Of a stretch of DNA of 64,000 bases, positions 1-11,365 are shown piece after piece. Each line of letters starts with the position of its first letter. The stretch's first letter is position 1. The notes beneath the pieces were generated by a model. That model did no database searches. It was not told where the DNA came from and worked only from the letters and a program-made list of their open reading frames with translations. The DNA comes from Cristatella mucedo (lineage: Eukaryota > Bryozoa > Phylactolaemata > Cristatellidae), in NCBI GenBank assembly GCA_009760855.2, contig WPIO01000001.1, positions 10,244,501 through 10,308,500 of the forward strand, written 5' to 3'. Position numbers and translations under genes: made by a program.

Positions 1-626
1 AATATGCACTCAGTGTGTTTGATTATGTGCACGAGGCTGTCTATTGCAAACAATATTGGGAGGAGCCTGGTGGGCTAAGTTCTTCACATGGTACCGGCTG
101 AAGGAACCGAGCTGGGGTAAAGACCCCCAATCTGCAATCATGAAGTCCTGTGGATTCTGGGGGGAGATTCAATCGCGAGTTTAAGTCTAGAAAACGGTCG
201 GCTTCTAAGCAGAGCTTTCAAGTCGCATAAGCTTAAAGTAGGTTAGGATCAATTCTCCAACCAAAAAAATTAAGCCTCTACCTTTGCAAAATTACCTGAA
301 TATCTGTTTTTCAGTTCCTAGCAGAGAGAAACGTACATATCATGCTTAGAATGTCGCGCTAGGGGCTTGGCAGAGAAGCTTCGGCGAGCATATTAAAAGG
401 TTATTCTCCTTGTACAAGGATTTAGTGACAATGGATATTGAGTAAATTTTTTTGTGGGAAACCACATTTTGGATGGCGCTAAGGAAGTTGCTGGAGCGAT
501 TTGCCTCTATTTTATTTTCGAAATAAAAGCTATCATTGTATTCAATATACTGTCCTATTCTTTTTAATTTATAGACAAGCCCATCAAGGTAGAGAATTAG
601 CTCCGATGCCTCAATCCTGGCTGCAT

Positions 627-657
<31 letters not shown>

Positions 658-686
658 CAAGCTGATTTTAGCAGCCTCTTTTTGTA
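1..686. other. No gene seen; AT-rich flank
   Basis: I see no supported gene in this stretch. A (TA)n microsatellite lies at about 631-657. The only open frame of any length runs through that microsatellite and has no recognisable motif. Confidence 0.6.
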
Positions 687-1267
687 TAATAATAATAATA
701 TTGCACTTGATAAAGCGCCCTCAGAGAACTTAATCTCTTTCTAGGCGCTTTACATTTGCTGCAAAGTGATACGCAATAGAATAGTAAGTAAAATCATGCT
801 TGAAAAACAAACAAAATGAATAACATGGTTAGGGGTTACATGCACTGGGTCAGCATGCAAATGTGGTTAGTGGCAGCATGAACAGTGTCAGCACGCATAA
901 GCACATCGAGGACGAATCACAAGGACTCACTAAATGCTGTCCTAAATAGGTATGTTTTTAAGTTTCTTTTAAATGTGGTCAGGTCAGGGGATGTTCTGAT
1001 GCAGGTCGGGAGGGAGTTCCAGGCTGTGGGAGCATACGAGCTAAATGCACGGTCTCCAAAGGATTTAAGGTTTGTACGAGGTATTTCTAGACTGTTGGAT
1101 TCCGAAAAGCGAGTGGTACGATGCTTTGCCTGATGGGGTAGTATATCTGAAAGATAGGCTGGAGCCATAGAATGAAGAGACCTAAAAGTGAGCGACAAAA
1201 CCTTGAAGTCAATACGTTGCTTGACTGGTAACCAGTGCAGGTCGGCGAGAAGTGGAGTAATGTGGCA
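687..1267 (-). mobile_element. LINE-A copy, 5'-truncated (3' end only)
   Basis: This is the 3' end of an L2/CR1-like non-LTR retrotransposon in minus orientation. It starts at its (ATT)n tail and runs through the 3' UTR into the C-terminal part of the ORF2 frame (the stretch reading ..HWLPVKQRIDFKVLSL.. through ..YLFRTAF). It is almost identical, base for base, to the corresponding part of the copy at 23536-25770, including the 3' UTR. It breaks off at about 1267, where A/T-rich SINE tail sequence begins. A 5' truncation is normal for target-primed reverse transcription. Confidence 0.85.
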
Positions 1268-1514
1268 ATAGAAATAAAAATAAAAATAAAAATAAAAATA
1301 CAAAATAATATAAATAAAAATATAATAATATTAATAAATATAAAAGCAATAAAAATACAAAAAATGTGTGTATAGCGACAGAAGAGCCTTTACGGCTGTC
1401 ACCACCGCTTGCAGTTGCGATAAAGAATCACCCACCGTAGGATTCGAACCCACGACCATGGTCCCGTGGTCGTGAAAAGCAACCACCTTACCTAGTGCAC
1501 CATCACGGCTCATC
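1268..1514 (-). mobile_element. SINE S1 copy with A/T-rich tail
   Basis: Read on the minus strand, the element starts with a tRNA-like head (GAGCCGTGATGG, then a B-box-like GGTTCGAATCC). It continues into the S1 body (TTTATCGC.., ..GCTCTTCTGTCGCTATA) and ends in a long A/T-rich tail of AAAAT-type repeats (1268-1369). Related copies lie at 8280-8472 and 25771-25960. RNA polymerase III promoter boxes are inferred from the tRNA resemblance. The loss of cloverleaf pairing outside the head argues against a working tRNA gene. Confidence 0.75.
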
Positions 1515-1727
1515 CTTGTAAACTGATATTCGAAATTCCATGTGCTTGTATCTTTTAACGTGGCATAATGGCGGCATTTGGGTGTACCTGTAGACAAATA
1601 ATTGCATCGGCAATCGTTTTTCGAGTTGGGCTAGAAACTAGTGTCTCTTATCTCCCATATATATCTCTCCTCTCACCATTTCGCTCATCTTCCTCTTGTT
1701 TTCTTTTTTTATAAATTCATCCTCCAA

Positions 1728-1741
1728 CACACACACACACA

Positions 1742-1790
<49 letters not shown>
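1728..1790. repeat. (AC)n followed by (CT)n microsatellite
   Basis: A short CA run at 1728-1744 passes directly into a CT run to about 1790. The leucine/serine open frame across it is an artefact of the repeat. Confidence 0.95.
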
Positions 1791-1791
<1 letters not shown>

Positions 1792-4201
1792 GCTGCAATT
1801 CATCTTTAAGTACCACGAAAAACCTATTCCTGCTATTTAAACCCTAATGAAGCCCAAATGGATGACCCTGCTATAATCGCTGGGCTGTTGGGCAATTTTT
1901 AGATGGTCCCTGAAAGTGAATGAAGCAATATGCCTACACAAGGTAGTCATATAATACAGTGATCCGTTTGAATTGGCATCAATAGTCTGCAACCAAGGCG
2001 TTTCAATAAGAGAAAACTTTGTGATCTGTGGAAAGGAATGGCTTCTATTGACACAATTAGTTTTCAGGTGCGACATTTACGGCAGCGGGCGATGATGCAG
2101 CATAACGTATTAAGGACGTAGGAGATAGCTGCCTAGTTTTTTACTTTTTTTAGTGCCATTTGAAAAAACATTAACCATTAAAGATGTTGAGATGCTATGG
2201 AAGTGCGCAGTTGCTACGAAGTGGCATTCCCTTTGCCTTGTCATTGGGATCCGTCTAGCAGTAGTTAGCTAGCACACGGTCACTGGCCACATTCACCATG
2301 GTTATTTGTAGGGCTAATTGCTAGAGAATATTGGCATATCAAAGTAATAAGCAGCGAGTTTAAAGTAAGCAAGCCATTGCATGGGGATTTAGTGATTTAT
2401 TTAACCCGGAAAATGATGATCAAGGCATGATGACTTTATCTCACAATATGGCTCTACTGGAACACACTTAAAGAACAGTAGCTAATAATTTATGAACAAG
2501 TACTGCTGCCCAATCTTCGTAGGGTGTAATGCAAGCGTCTGTTATGCAAGCGAACTAACACTGGGATTACTTTCCTTATTCATCACCACATATAAATAGT
2601 CATCCCAAATATGATCGAAATTGACACCTATTATTCTTATTATAATTATTCATAGTGCGAAAACATTAACACAAGGGTTGGTCGAGCAAGACACTGCCTT
2701 ATTTCTGTTCTTTTTATCAATTTATTTGCATCGTATAAGTCTCAGCTGAAGACCTGTCAGCTCTGCTCAGCTTTCCCTCCACCATAGTGGATTTGTCTTT
2801 CTTGTTTCAGTCTGCTTTGTGTGCTGGGTTAAGTGCATGTTGCTGACCATGATGCGTGACTTTTTGCTTACTCTTGGGTATTTATTCTCTTGCAACAAGT
2901 TTTAAAGTGTCAGTATAGATATTTGGTTTTCTTAGAGTGCTATACAAAAGACTTATAATAATTATTGGCGTTAAAACAAATTCTTATATTAATATTGATT
3001 CTGGTACTTTAAAATACTAGTGCTTCCTGTACAGATAGGATTTGGGGTTACTAACAGCAATGATTCTCTAAGCTAGACTGTTCTAAAAGTATTGGCATAG
3101 TTTCCAAAGAAAGCTAATAATCCTGTACGGTGTATGATAAGTACGTCAGCTGGGATGTTTTTTTAGATCTAATTACTTAAGTCTTGAGTTCCTTTCATAA
3201 AGTATCATAATGGCTCCTGGTTATCAGCATACTTCGAGGCAAACCAATTCCTGCTTTGACATATAAGATCTGCCATGGTTAAGCTCCATCATGCATTGGT
3301 GAACTGCTGCATCTGTTATAGCCTATTTGTACTACGAGGCATTATAATCAAAATTATTTTGCATAGGTTCTTTTCTTTCACATGCATTCTGATGGCGACT
3401 GAGAACAACGTTGCTCTGTGGGTACTAAATTGTGGAACTTTTTTAATTTATGCTCAAATAAAACGAATATATCTTTTCTTTTTTCCGGAACATGGCAAAC
3501 TGGGTGGTGTTCCAATAACGTAGTCGACTTACGATTTAGCAGTTGCTGCATGCAAGCCTCGACATGGTTACAAGAATGCTACTCCACGTAGCAAGTGGGT
3601 CAGTTGCCGAAACTCATCTACCTTTAACCTTCAGAGTCCTAATGTTCGCTGACTTTTAATCATTGGCATGCTAGTGTTCGAAAAAAATATCCAATATCAT
3701 CTTCATTTCTCATTTCTGCTGCTGGGCAGGTATGACGTTCAATAACGGTAGAAGCGAGTGCAGCTAGTCAAGCTAACCAATTGATATGGATGCAAGCACG
3801 TGGGTAGCTGATTCGGAACGAAAGTCTTTTCCACAAACGCATCTATCCTAACTGCACCCAATACCGATGGAGCTAGCACTTTGAAGTACTGCCGCAGAAT
3901 TCATACCGATGCATGAGGTGCTGTGATGACACCAGAGCATGACAGCAATCAAGAACGTCCATAAATAAACGTCAATACATGTCCTTAACATATGGCTATG
4001 TAATCTTTCGCAGACAGACGTATTGTATGACCGGTACTAGGCAGGCATGAAGTACAATTGACTTATGACCACTTTAGATTAAATTATTTTTAAGGTCCAA
4101 GCCACAGCTATAACATATCTGCATCCCAAGATTACTCGGGACCTCTCATAATTACCAGGCAACATTCCTAACCTGGCTGATCTAGGATGCCACAGTTTCT
4201 A
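1791..4201. other. Gene-poor AT-rich DNA, nothing recognised
   Basis: About 2.4 kb with no coding region I can support, no clear repeat family and no splice-bounded conserved motif. Open frames here are short and of random composition. Confidence 0.5.
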
Positions 4202-4716
4202 TATTCATCGTGATATTAGACTGCACTATTGCTTTTGAGACTATTGCATTTTTTCTCAAGGGTAAAGCACTCTTACCTCGGGACCGAGGTCAATGGTTTG
4301 AGCTCTAATTCTTTAATTATTGCCTGCTGAAAGTTTGGAAGCCATTGAGATTCTTCTGCACTGGTGCAGCTCTCAGCTTAGCCGCGATGGGAGCCCTTGT
4401 CTTAGAGGGGGGGGGGGTCGACTAGGGCACCTAGTACAGACCCAGCTCCTGACTCACCTAGCTCAGGTTAGAATGGAGCTTTATGCAGGCGATGCGGTTA
4501 GGAGATGGAGCGACTAATGTGGTTGTCTTAGCGGGTTCGACTTGGACAGCTAGTACAAGCCTGACTCCTGGTCTACCCGCTAAAGTTAGAATGAAGCCTG
4601 GTGCAGACGTTGCGGTCAGGATGTGCACCGACTAATATGCTGAAGTAGAAATAGCAGCGGCGCGCGAGGTCAGGAGTTGAAAGGAGAGAGAATATAATGA
4701 GACGTGTGACAGCGGA

Positions 4717-4930
4717 GAGACAGCTTGGGTAGTCGAGAGAGACTACGCCCCGAGAGCTGAGACAGCTTGGGTAGTCGAGAGAGACTACGCCCCGAGAGCT
4801 GAGACAGCTTGGGTAGGCGAGAGAGACTACGCCCCGAGAGCTGAGAGAGCTTGGGTAGTCGAGCAGGGACTACGCCCCGAGAGCTCAGAGCTGCAGCTTG
4901 GTAGTCGATGCGAGACTACGCTTCGAGAGC
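4717..4930. repeat. Five 42-43 bp tandem units inside the LTR
   Basis: Units start at 4717, 4759, 4801, 4843 and about 4886. Each carries the self-complementary core TAGTCGAGAGAGACTA, so each can form a small stem-loop. The last two units have diverged by short insertions. Confidence 0.9.
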
Positions 4931-5080
4931 ACGAGAGACGAACCTACGGCGACGAACAGCTAAGTGTAACTTAGACTGCGAAGTTGTGTTCTGCCGGCTA
5001 CTCAGTTAGCTGCTCGTATCTTGGGGTGCTGTAGCAACCCGACTTCGCAATTGCAAGCGACGCGCGCATAGGTTAGTGTA

Positions 5081-5220
5081 TTATACGCGGGCTTCGGGAG
5101 TTCGCGCAGTTAACTCCGTCGGTCCGGTACGCGCCGCGTAAACGCACAGGGTAGTTGGTTATACTCGGGCTTCGGGAGTTCGCGCAGTTAACTCCGTCGG
5201 TCCGGTACGCGCCGCGTAAA
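5081..5220. repeat. Two direct copies of a 62-bp GC-rich segment in the LTR
   Basis: The segment at 5081-5142 recurs at 5159-5220, a 78-bp period, with one or two base differences. The core is GGGCTTCGGGAGTTCGCGC. Confidence 0.9.
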
Positions 5221-5770
5221 GCGCTTGCGCCGGCGCGTAACCACTACTAACAGGCCTACAATAAACTGTTGCTTTCGGCACCCAGTTGTGGCCGCCTGTG
5301 TTTTAACCGCACTGCAGCACTGCATCACACAGTCCACCGGTAGAGAACCGGGGGACGAACCTCTACGCGGTTACACTTCTGCTTCTTTGAATGAGGCTGT
5401 TTAAAAACCAGCCTTAAATTTCTTTGGATAAAAGCTCTTACTTTTTTCGCTTAGGAGACAGGTTTGTTGAACAAAGGTGGCTCCTGAACTGCAGTCCTAT
5501 TCATCGTGATATTAGACTGCACTATTGCTTTTGAGACTATTGCATTTTTCTCAAGGGTAAAGCACTCTTACCTCGGGACCGAGGTCAATGGTTTGAGCTC
5601 TAATTCTTTAATTATTGCCTGCTGAAAGTTTGGAAGCCATTGAGATTCTTCTGCTTCTTTGAATGAGGCTGTTTAAAAACCAGCCTTAAATTTCTTTGCA
5701 TAACAGCTCTTACTTTTTTCGCTTAGGAGACAGGTTTTTTGAACAAAGGTGGCTCCTGAACTGCAGTCCT

Positions 5771-7058
5771 CCGCCGAAATCACAATCCGCATAAATCATG
5801 CTATTCATTGCAGATGCTTGACAGATAATGATGGAAATAGTGCCTCAAAGCGAAGCTAACGATTTGTAAGTGACTGACTCACGTACTTATAGCGCCGACG
5901 CCAGAGCTCGGTATAATCAAGAAGGACCGCTTTTATATCAAGTTCATGTCATCAATTTAGAGCCGCATATTCCATAGTCAAAGAGGGTACTACATTGTAC
6001 AATAGCATCGATATTGCACAACTGATGAATCGCCACCCTACATTGCTAATTATATGGTCTAAACAGGAGTTTGTGACATCCGATTCGTAGTTATAATAAT
6101 TTAGGAACCACTGCTAATTTCTGCTTGCATAATCAAACCAACTTGGCATGCCAATGTTTCACTGCCTCCTACTTAAACTAGGCCTATCCTCGGCAATGTA
6201 ATAAAAGAAACCTAGCACAAATATCTATTGTAGGTCTTTACTTCCGACTACGCCCCACCGTCAGGCTCTAACGTAAATAGTTACCGAAGGTTCTCAACTG
6301 CCTTTCTCAGAGCGATCATTGCAGCACTCTTATCTTCATCTATGTCACCAACAACCGTTGTTACAACGTGGGTGCGGCTTCCGCGTCCAGACAGAACTAG
6401 GCCGAAAACGCAGCCCTCGTAACTGCTAATCTCAGCCGCCGGTCGGCTGATGCCGGTGACGCCTAAACCTCAAAGCACGGCTAGTTGCTTGTATGTGTTG
6501 CACCAATGCTCGCAGGTATGCCAGCAGCAGCAGAAACACTGCATCGACGAAGAGCACTTATACATTAACATATCGAGACCGTATCCCTAATGCGGACTCT
6601 ATTTGAGATCAGCGGACAGTTACAGGCATTCAGCAGCGGCCATGACGTACACCAACGGCTCTGTAGCCTAAAGCTCAAATCAGCTCCAATGCCAATGCCT
6701 CGCGTCTCGAATTCTGACAACCCGCCTATCTTACGGCCCGGTTATTTATACGACCTCGGCAATAAACTATTACAAAATTGCATAATCATGACTAATAATT
6801 ATCCCGCCATAGTCCAGCTGGTTTAGCTGGAGCAGCCGTTTCACTGTCACAGCAGCAAAGCTCTGAGCGTCAGCCTTCTGAACCCTCGACTTTCCTGATG
6901 TTAAGGTCACCAGTGCTTCACTTGGCTGGAGACAGACAAATATCTTTACCTTCAGTCCAGTCACACGAGATACATGAAACGATTGAAAAAATAAAGCAAG
7001 GTTAATGCACCAAAAAAGGTATGTAGATAATTGACCAGATATCCAAACAGTAATGTTT
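5771..7058. other. No gene recognised
   Basis: About 1.3 kb without a recognisable gene or repeat family. The open frames at 6590-6826 (+) and 6770-6964 (-) have no motif I know and no splice context that raises them above chance. Confidence 0.45.
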
Positions 7059-9388
7059 ATAATAATAATAAAAATAATGCATTTTATAAAGCACCCTCAA
7101 AGAACTCGATCTCTTTCTAGGCGCTTTCCATTTCCTGTAAAGGGAACCACGGTTGAATAGTGAGTAATATCATGCTTGATAAACAACATGAATAACATGG
7201 TTAGGGGTGACAAGCACAGGGTCAGCATGCAAATGTGGTTTGTGGCAGCATGCACAGTGCCAGCACGCATAAGCACATGAAGGACGAATCAGAGGGACCC
7301 ACTAAATGCTGTCCTAAATAGGTGTGTTTTTAAGTTCTTTTGAAATGTGGTCAAGTCAGGGGATGTTGTGACACAAGTCGGGAGGGAGTTCCAGGCTTTG
7401 GAAGCATACGAACTAAGTGCACTGTCTCCAAAGGGTATGAGGTTTGTTCGAGGTATCGGTAAACTGTCGGATACCGAAAAGCGGTTGGTACGATGCTTGG
7501 CCTGGTGGGGGAGTAGATCTGAGAGACAGGCTGGAGCCAAAGAATGAAGTGACCTAAAAGTGAGCGACAAAACCCTGAAGTCGATCTGTTGATTGACTGG
7601 TAGCCAGTGCAGGTCGGCGAGAAGTGGTGTGATGTGGCAACTGCGACGCTCACGACAGACAAGCCTAGCTGCAGAGTTTTGCACCAACTGTAATCGCCTG
7701 ATTGCACGTGCCGGTAGGCCAGAAAGTAGTGAGTTACAGAAGTCAAAACGGGATGCCACAAATGCATGGACCAAATTAGACTTGGTATCCTCATCTAAAC
7801 AAGCCCGAATTTAAGCAATGTTGTGTATCTGAAAGTAGGCAGACTTGATTGTGGAGCTAATGTGGTCGTCTAATGAGAGGTCACTTTGGAACACGACACC
7901 TAGATTTTGAGCTGATTCAACAGGAGATATGCTGTCAGAGCCAATTTTGAGCGTCAGCCTTTCCAATTTCCGAATCACAGTGGGTCTGCCCATAACTAAG
8001 AAGTTAGTTTTATCATCGTTTAGCTTAAGAAAATTTGCTGCCATCCATGTGCAGATGGCAGCAATACATGCAGCAAGTGAGTTGAGAGATTACGAGGCGC
8101 TCGAAGGCTGGGAGGGATCAAAGCAAAGGTACAACTGAGTGTCACCTGCATAGAAGTGAAAGCCTAGATTGTGCTTGGCAATCACATCAGCAAGAGGGAG
8201 AGTATAAACCGTGAAAAGACTCGGACCTAGCACGGAGCCCTGAGATACCCCATATTTCAGAGGTACCTCGGATGATCTTGGTGAGCCGTGATGGCACACT
8301 AGTTAAGGTGGTTGCCTTCACGATCACGGTCCCGAGATCGTGGGTTCGATTCCTGTGGGGAGCGATCCTTTATCGCCACTGCAAGCGATGGTGATAGCCG
8401 TAAAGGCTCTTCTGTCGCTATACAAAAATAAGCTGTTTAATCAGCTAGGATTTATTCATTTGCTATTTATTTATCTTTGTCCATTCACGTCAATACTCTG
8501 GAGTCTCCCACTGAGATAGGACCTGGACCATTGCAGATCAGTGCCAGTGATGCCCAGGCGAGAGAAGAAGCGCTCTAGAAGAACTTTGTGATCGATAATA
8601 TCAAAAGCTGCCGAAAGATCGAGCAAAATAAGCAGAGATACTCTACCCATGTCTGCATTCCTAAGTAGGTCGTTGTACACCCTAAGCAACGCTGATTCTG
8701 TGGAGTGATTAGCTCTAAAGCCAGACTGGAACTTTCTAGCAAGGTTTGAAGTTTTAAGATATGAGTTCAGCTGGCTCGCCACGACCCGTTCCAATGTCTT
8801 TGATAGGAATGGTAGCAGGAAGACTGGTCGGTAGTTGCTCAAGTTCTATTGGTCTAGTGTCGCTTTCTTGAGAAGTGGCCTGACTACAGCTTTTTTAAAA
8901 GGTGCTGGGGCATGACCTGAGGCTAATGACATATTAATGATTTTAGTTATGCATGGCAGCAGCAGATCAATGTAACGTAAGAGCAGGACACAGGGAATAG
9001 TGTCCAGAGGACTTGTTGTCTTCTTTGATTGGGATATGAACTTCAGGACGAGATCACCAGTGACCTGCTTAAATGTAGACATTGAGGTGCAGCCAGGAAT
9101 CGGGGGACAGCATTCTAGGGGGATGTTGCCACCGCAGGGATGGACTCCCTGATCTTGTCTATCTTCTGCACAAAGAATCGAGAGGAGCGATCGGCTAGAT
9201 CATCAGGTAAGGAGCTAATCTGGTAGCGGTTGAGGAGATGGTTGATCGTCATCAGCATTTTTGGATTGTGCATCTGTAATTTAACAATTTTCTGTAGAAG
9301 CTAGACTTAACCTTTGCTAGGATCGATTAGCACGACCTACAATAGTCGTCGTATGCCTCGTATTTTTCGGCTATCGCAGATGGAAATG
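7059..9388 (-). mobile_element. LINE-A copy, long but broken
   Basis: A minus-strand L2-like element runs from its (ATT)n tail near 7060 to the edge of the MITE near 9388. It preserves pieces of the reverse-transcriptase ORF: the NYRPV block (8819-8842 region), a degraded LDLSAAFDIIDH block and the [10 protein letters not shown] block. The frame is broken by stops, frameshifts and a SINE inserted at 8280-8472. The catalytic box reads YAGD rather than YADD (8141-8152), so it would be inactive even if the frame were open. Confidence 0.88.
8280..8472 (+). mobile_element. SINE S1 nested in LINE-A, with target duplication
   Basis: This is a complete S1 element: a tRNA-like head with GGTTCGATTCC, a body with TTTATCGCCACTGCAAGCG, and a tail ending ..CTATTTATTT. 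It is flanked by ATCTT on both sides (8275-8279 and 8473-8477). The uninterrupted LINE-A copy at 24.75 kb reads GATGATCTTTGTCCATTC at the same site, confirming the insertion. Length is 193 bp. Confidence 0.88.
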
Positions 9389-9399
9389 CACGAGGTCAA

Positions 9400-9686
9400 T
9401 GGCGGAGCCAGTATTTTCAGCTAGGGGGAAATACCTGCACAATTTTTCTTTAGGGGACAAGGCCCGCAAAACTTCATGTAGGCGAGGCTAGAACAGCAAT
9501 TATTAAAAAATTATAGCTCAAAATGGTAGTTCTGATTTGACACAAACTCGGTGGCTGCTCATCGGATGAAATTATGACAACTTCATTGCTAGCGACTGTT
9601 GGTGGGTGTAGGGATTGAGAGAGGGCCCAGATCGCTGTCTCACTGTAGAGGGGGCAAACGCTCCCTTCCGGCCTCTGGCTCCGCCA
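9400..9686. mobile_element. MITE-like element with 12-bp perfect TIRs
   Basis: The 287-bp stretch begins TGGCGGAGCCAG and ends with its exact reverse complement, CTGGCTCCGCCA. The direct repeat CACGAG flanks it (9389-9394 and 9685-9690), although the left copy sits five bases outside the TIR. The inside is AT-rich and non-coding. TGGCGGAGCC ends recall hAT-type TIRs, but the target duplication is not clean enough to assign a superfamily. Confidence 0.65.
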
Positions 9687-9991
9687 CGAGACGTGGATCT
9701 TTACCATATAATACAGGAACCACCGTTCATAAAGCAGTCACAATCAGGTAAGATTGCTATCGGCATGCGGTTCGATATAAATTCCTTTTTTCACAGGTTA
9801 AAAGAAAGCTTCCAGATTAGCTTACGGCTTAGTTACAAGCTCTAAAAATGAGAATTAATAGTTTGTCAAGGAGTCTAACCCTTGCCGAAAGATTTAAATT
9901 ATGAAGAGTACTTTTTGTCACGTCGCATAAGTAGAGATAAGCCGCCGGAAGCTTTAACCGTGTAAGTGTATGTTATTGAACTGCTTATATT

Positions 9992-10071
9992 AAGGCCGCT
10001 ATCAATAAGTGCTTGGGCTATACCGTGTACGAAGGCCGCTATCAATAAGTGCTCGAGCTATACCGTGTACG
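9992..10071. repeat. 40-bp direct duplication
   Basis: Two adjacent 40-bp units (9992-10031 and 10032-10071) beginning AAGGCCGCTATCAATAAG differ at two positions. Confidence 0.95.
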
Positions 10072-10374
10072 AAGAAAGGAGCGTGCTCGCACATACTTGA
10101 CATATAAATGTTTGCAGATGTCAATCGGCTTGGTTGATTATAAAAATGTTTATATATCCCGATAGCACCACAAGAAAAATAAATCTCTGTCTAGGCACTT
10201 TACGTATGTTAGAATGAAAAGGTGCCTCAATCAATTAATGATAAGATGCACCTAAGGTATGATCTCCACAAGATTTGAATTTTTTACAGAAATAGCTAAA
10301 TGACCAAAATTAAAGGTCAATTATGCCTTCTTTTAGCTGCATAACATTGCTAAAACTCGGGCTCGCTTAGACAG

Positions 10375-11007
10375 GGACACTACATCGAAGCTGGTCCATG
10401 TATCTGTGACATCCGTCTCGACTTCTGTAACTCACTGCTTGCTGGTCTATCGGCCCGTGCAATTATACGCTTACGCTTGCTGCTGGTGCAAAACTCAGGC
10501 TCGTCTGTTGTGAGCTTTCGCAGTTGCCACATCATAACACTTCTCGTCGATCTGCACTGGCTACTAATCAAACAGCATATCGATTTCAAGGTTCTGTCGC
10601 TTACTTTTAGGTCCCTCCATTCTTTGGCTCCAGCCTACCTAATACAACTACTATCCCCCAGGCTAAGAATCGTGCAACACGTTGTTCTGACTTGAATCCT
10701 TTAGCCATACCTCTTGCGAACCTGTACATCGTTGGAGGCATTGCCATTAGTTCGTATGTTCACAGAGCCTGAATCCCACTACCGACGCACGTCACAACGT
10801 TCCCTGACGTGACAAAACATACCTATTTATTATAGCATTTAGTGGGTCGTTGTGGTCCGTCCTTCGTGTGCATTTGCCTGCTCCCACTGTGCATGCTGCT
10901 TGCGGATATAACCACCGACAATTTGGGAACGTTTTCTATACAATATCTGTAAATCGCCTAGAAAGTGATTCAGTTCTCTGAGGTAGCTTTACAAATGTAT
11001 TATTATT
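10375..11007 (+). mobile_element. LINE-A 3' fragment, degenerate
   Basis: Plus-strand remains of the C-terminal ORF and 3' UTR of LINE-A are visible (SRLDFCNSLL-like, then DLHWLLIKQHIDFKVLSL, then the 3' UTR and ATTATTATTAG end). There are many stops and indels. Small minus-oriented LINE-A scraps flank it at about 10178-10245 and 11080-11210. Confidence 0.75.
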
Positions 11008-11227
11008 AGTAGCAGTAGTAGTACAGGATCATGCGTTATATGGAAAGCTTTATTAGGAAATATTTCATCCAGGTCGGCCGAGCAAGAAAACGAAGGGACC
11101 TAAAAGTGAGGTGTGACAGATTCTTAAAGTCGATACACATCTAGACAGGGAGTCAGCGAGTCATTGAAAAGGGATGTAATTTGGGAACGGAGACGGTCAC
11201 GTTATGCAATAACTTGATAAAAATATA

Positions 11228-11365
11228 ATTCATTTGTATAGGTCCCCAAGAGAACTTAATCTCTATTCAGGCGCTTCACATATGCCTCCGGGCTCGAGCC
11301 CACGACCTCAGCCAGACCTTGGTCGGGGGCGAGCACCTTAACCGCTGGACCAAACCAGCTCGATG
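11228..11365 (-). mobile_element. SINE S2 copy (tRNA-like head, LINE-A-like tail)
   Basis: On the minus strand a tRNA-like head (GTCCAGCGGTTAAGGTGCTC, then GGGCTCGAGCCC as B box) is followed by GCGCCTGAATAGAGATTAAG and TTCTCTTGGGGACCTATACA. The tail is very close to the terminal 60 bases of LINE-A. Other copies lie at 11618, 12636, 35310 and 51600. Confidence 0.75.

Larger units (their letters stand above)
4357..5375 (+). mobile_element. Solo LTR (LTR retrotransposon remnant), 1,019 bp
   Basis: The insertion begins TGCACTGG and ends GCGGTTACA. It is flanked by CTTC on both sides (4353-4356 and 5376-5379; the shared word may extend to CTTCTG). TG..CA ends plus a 4-bp target duplication are typical of an LTR. 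An AATAAA at 5260-5265 followed by about 110 bases fits an R/U5 arrangement in plus orientation. No gag or pol sequence is present, so this is a solo LTR. It contains an 11-G run (4407-4417), a 42-bp tandem array and a 62-bp repeated segment. The terminal inverted match is only TG/CA, weaker than in the LTR at 56415. Confidence 0.7.
4202..5770. repeat. Local tandem duplication, first copy interrupted by an LTR
   Basis: A block of about 275 bp occurs twice in direct tandem. Copy 1 is 4202-4356 plus 5376-5497, and copy 2 is 5498-5770. Both begin TATTCATCGTGATATTAG and end CTGCAGTCCT, and they differ by only a few substitutions and a one-base T-run change. Copy 1 is split by the LTR-like insertion at 4357-5375; copy 2 is uninterrupted and shows the pre-insertion sequence. 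Confidence 0.9.

Noticed and set aside
8280-8472. A true tRNA gene
   Set aside because: Only the A/B-box region is tRNA-like; the acceptor stem does not pair and several dispersed copies share a non-tRNA body, so it is a SINE.
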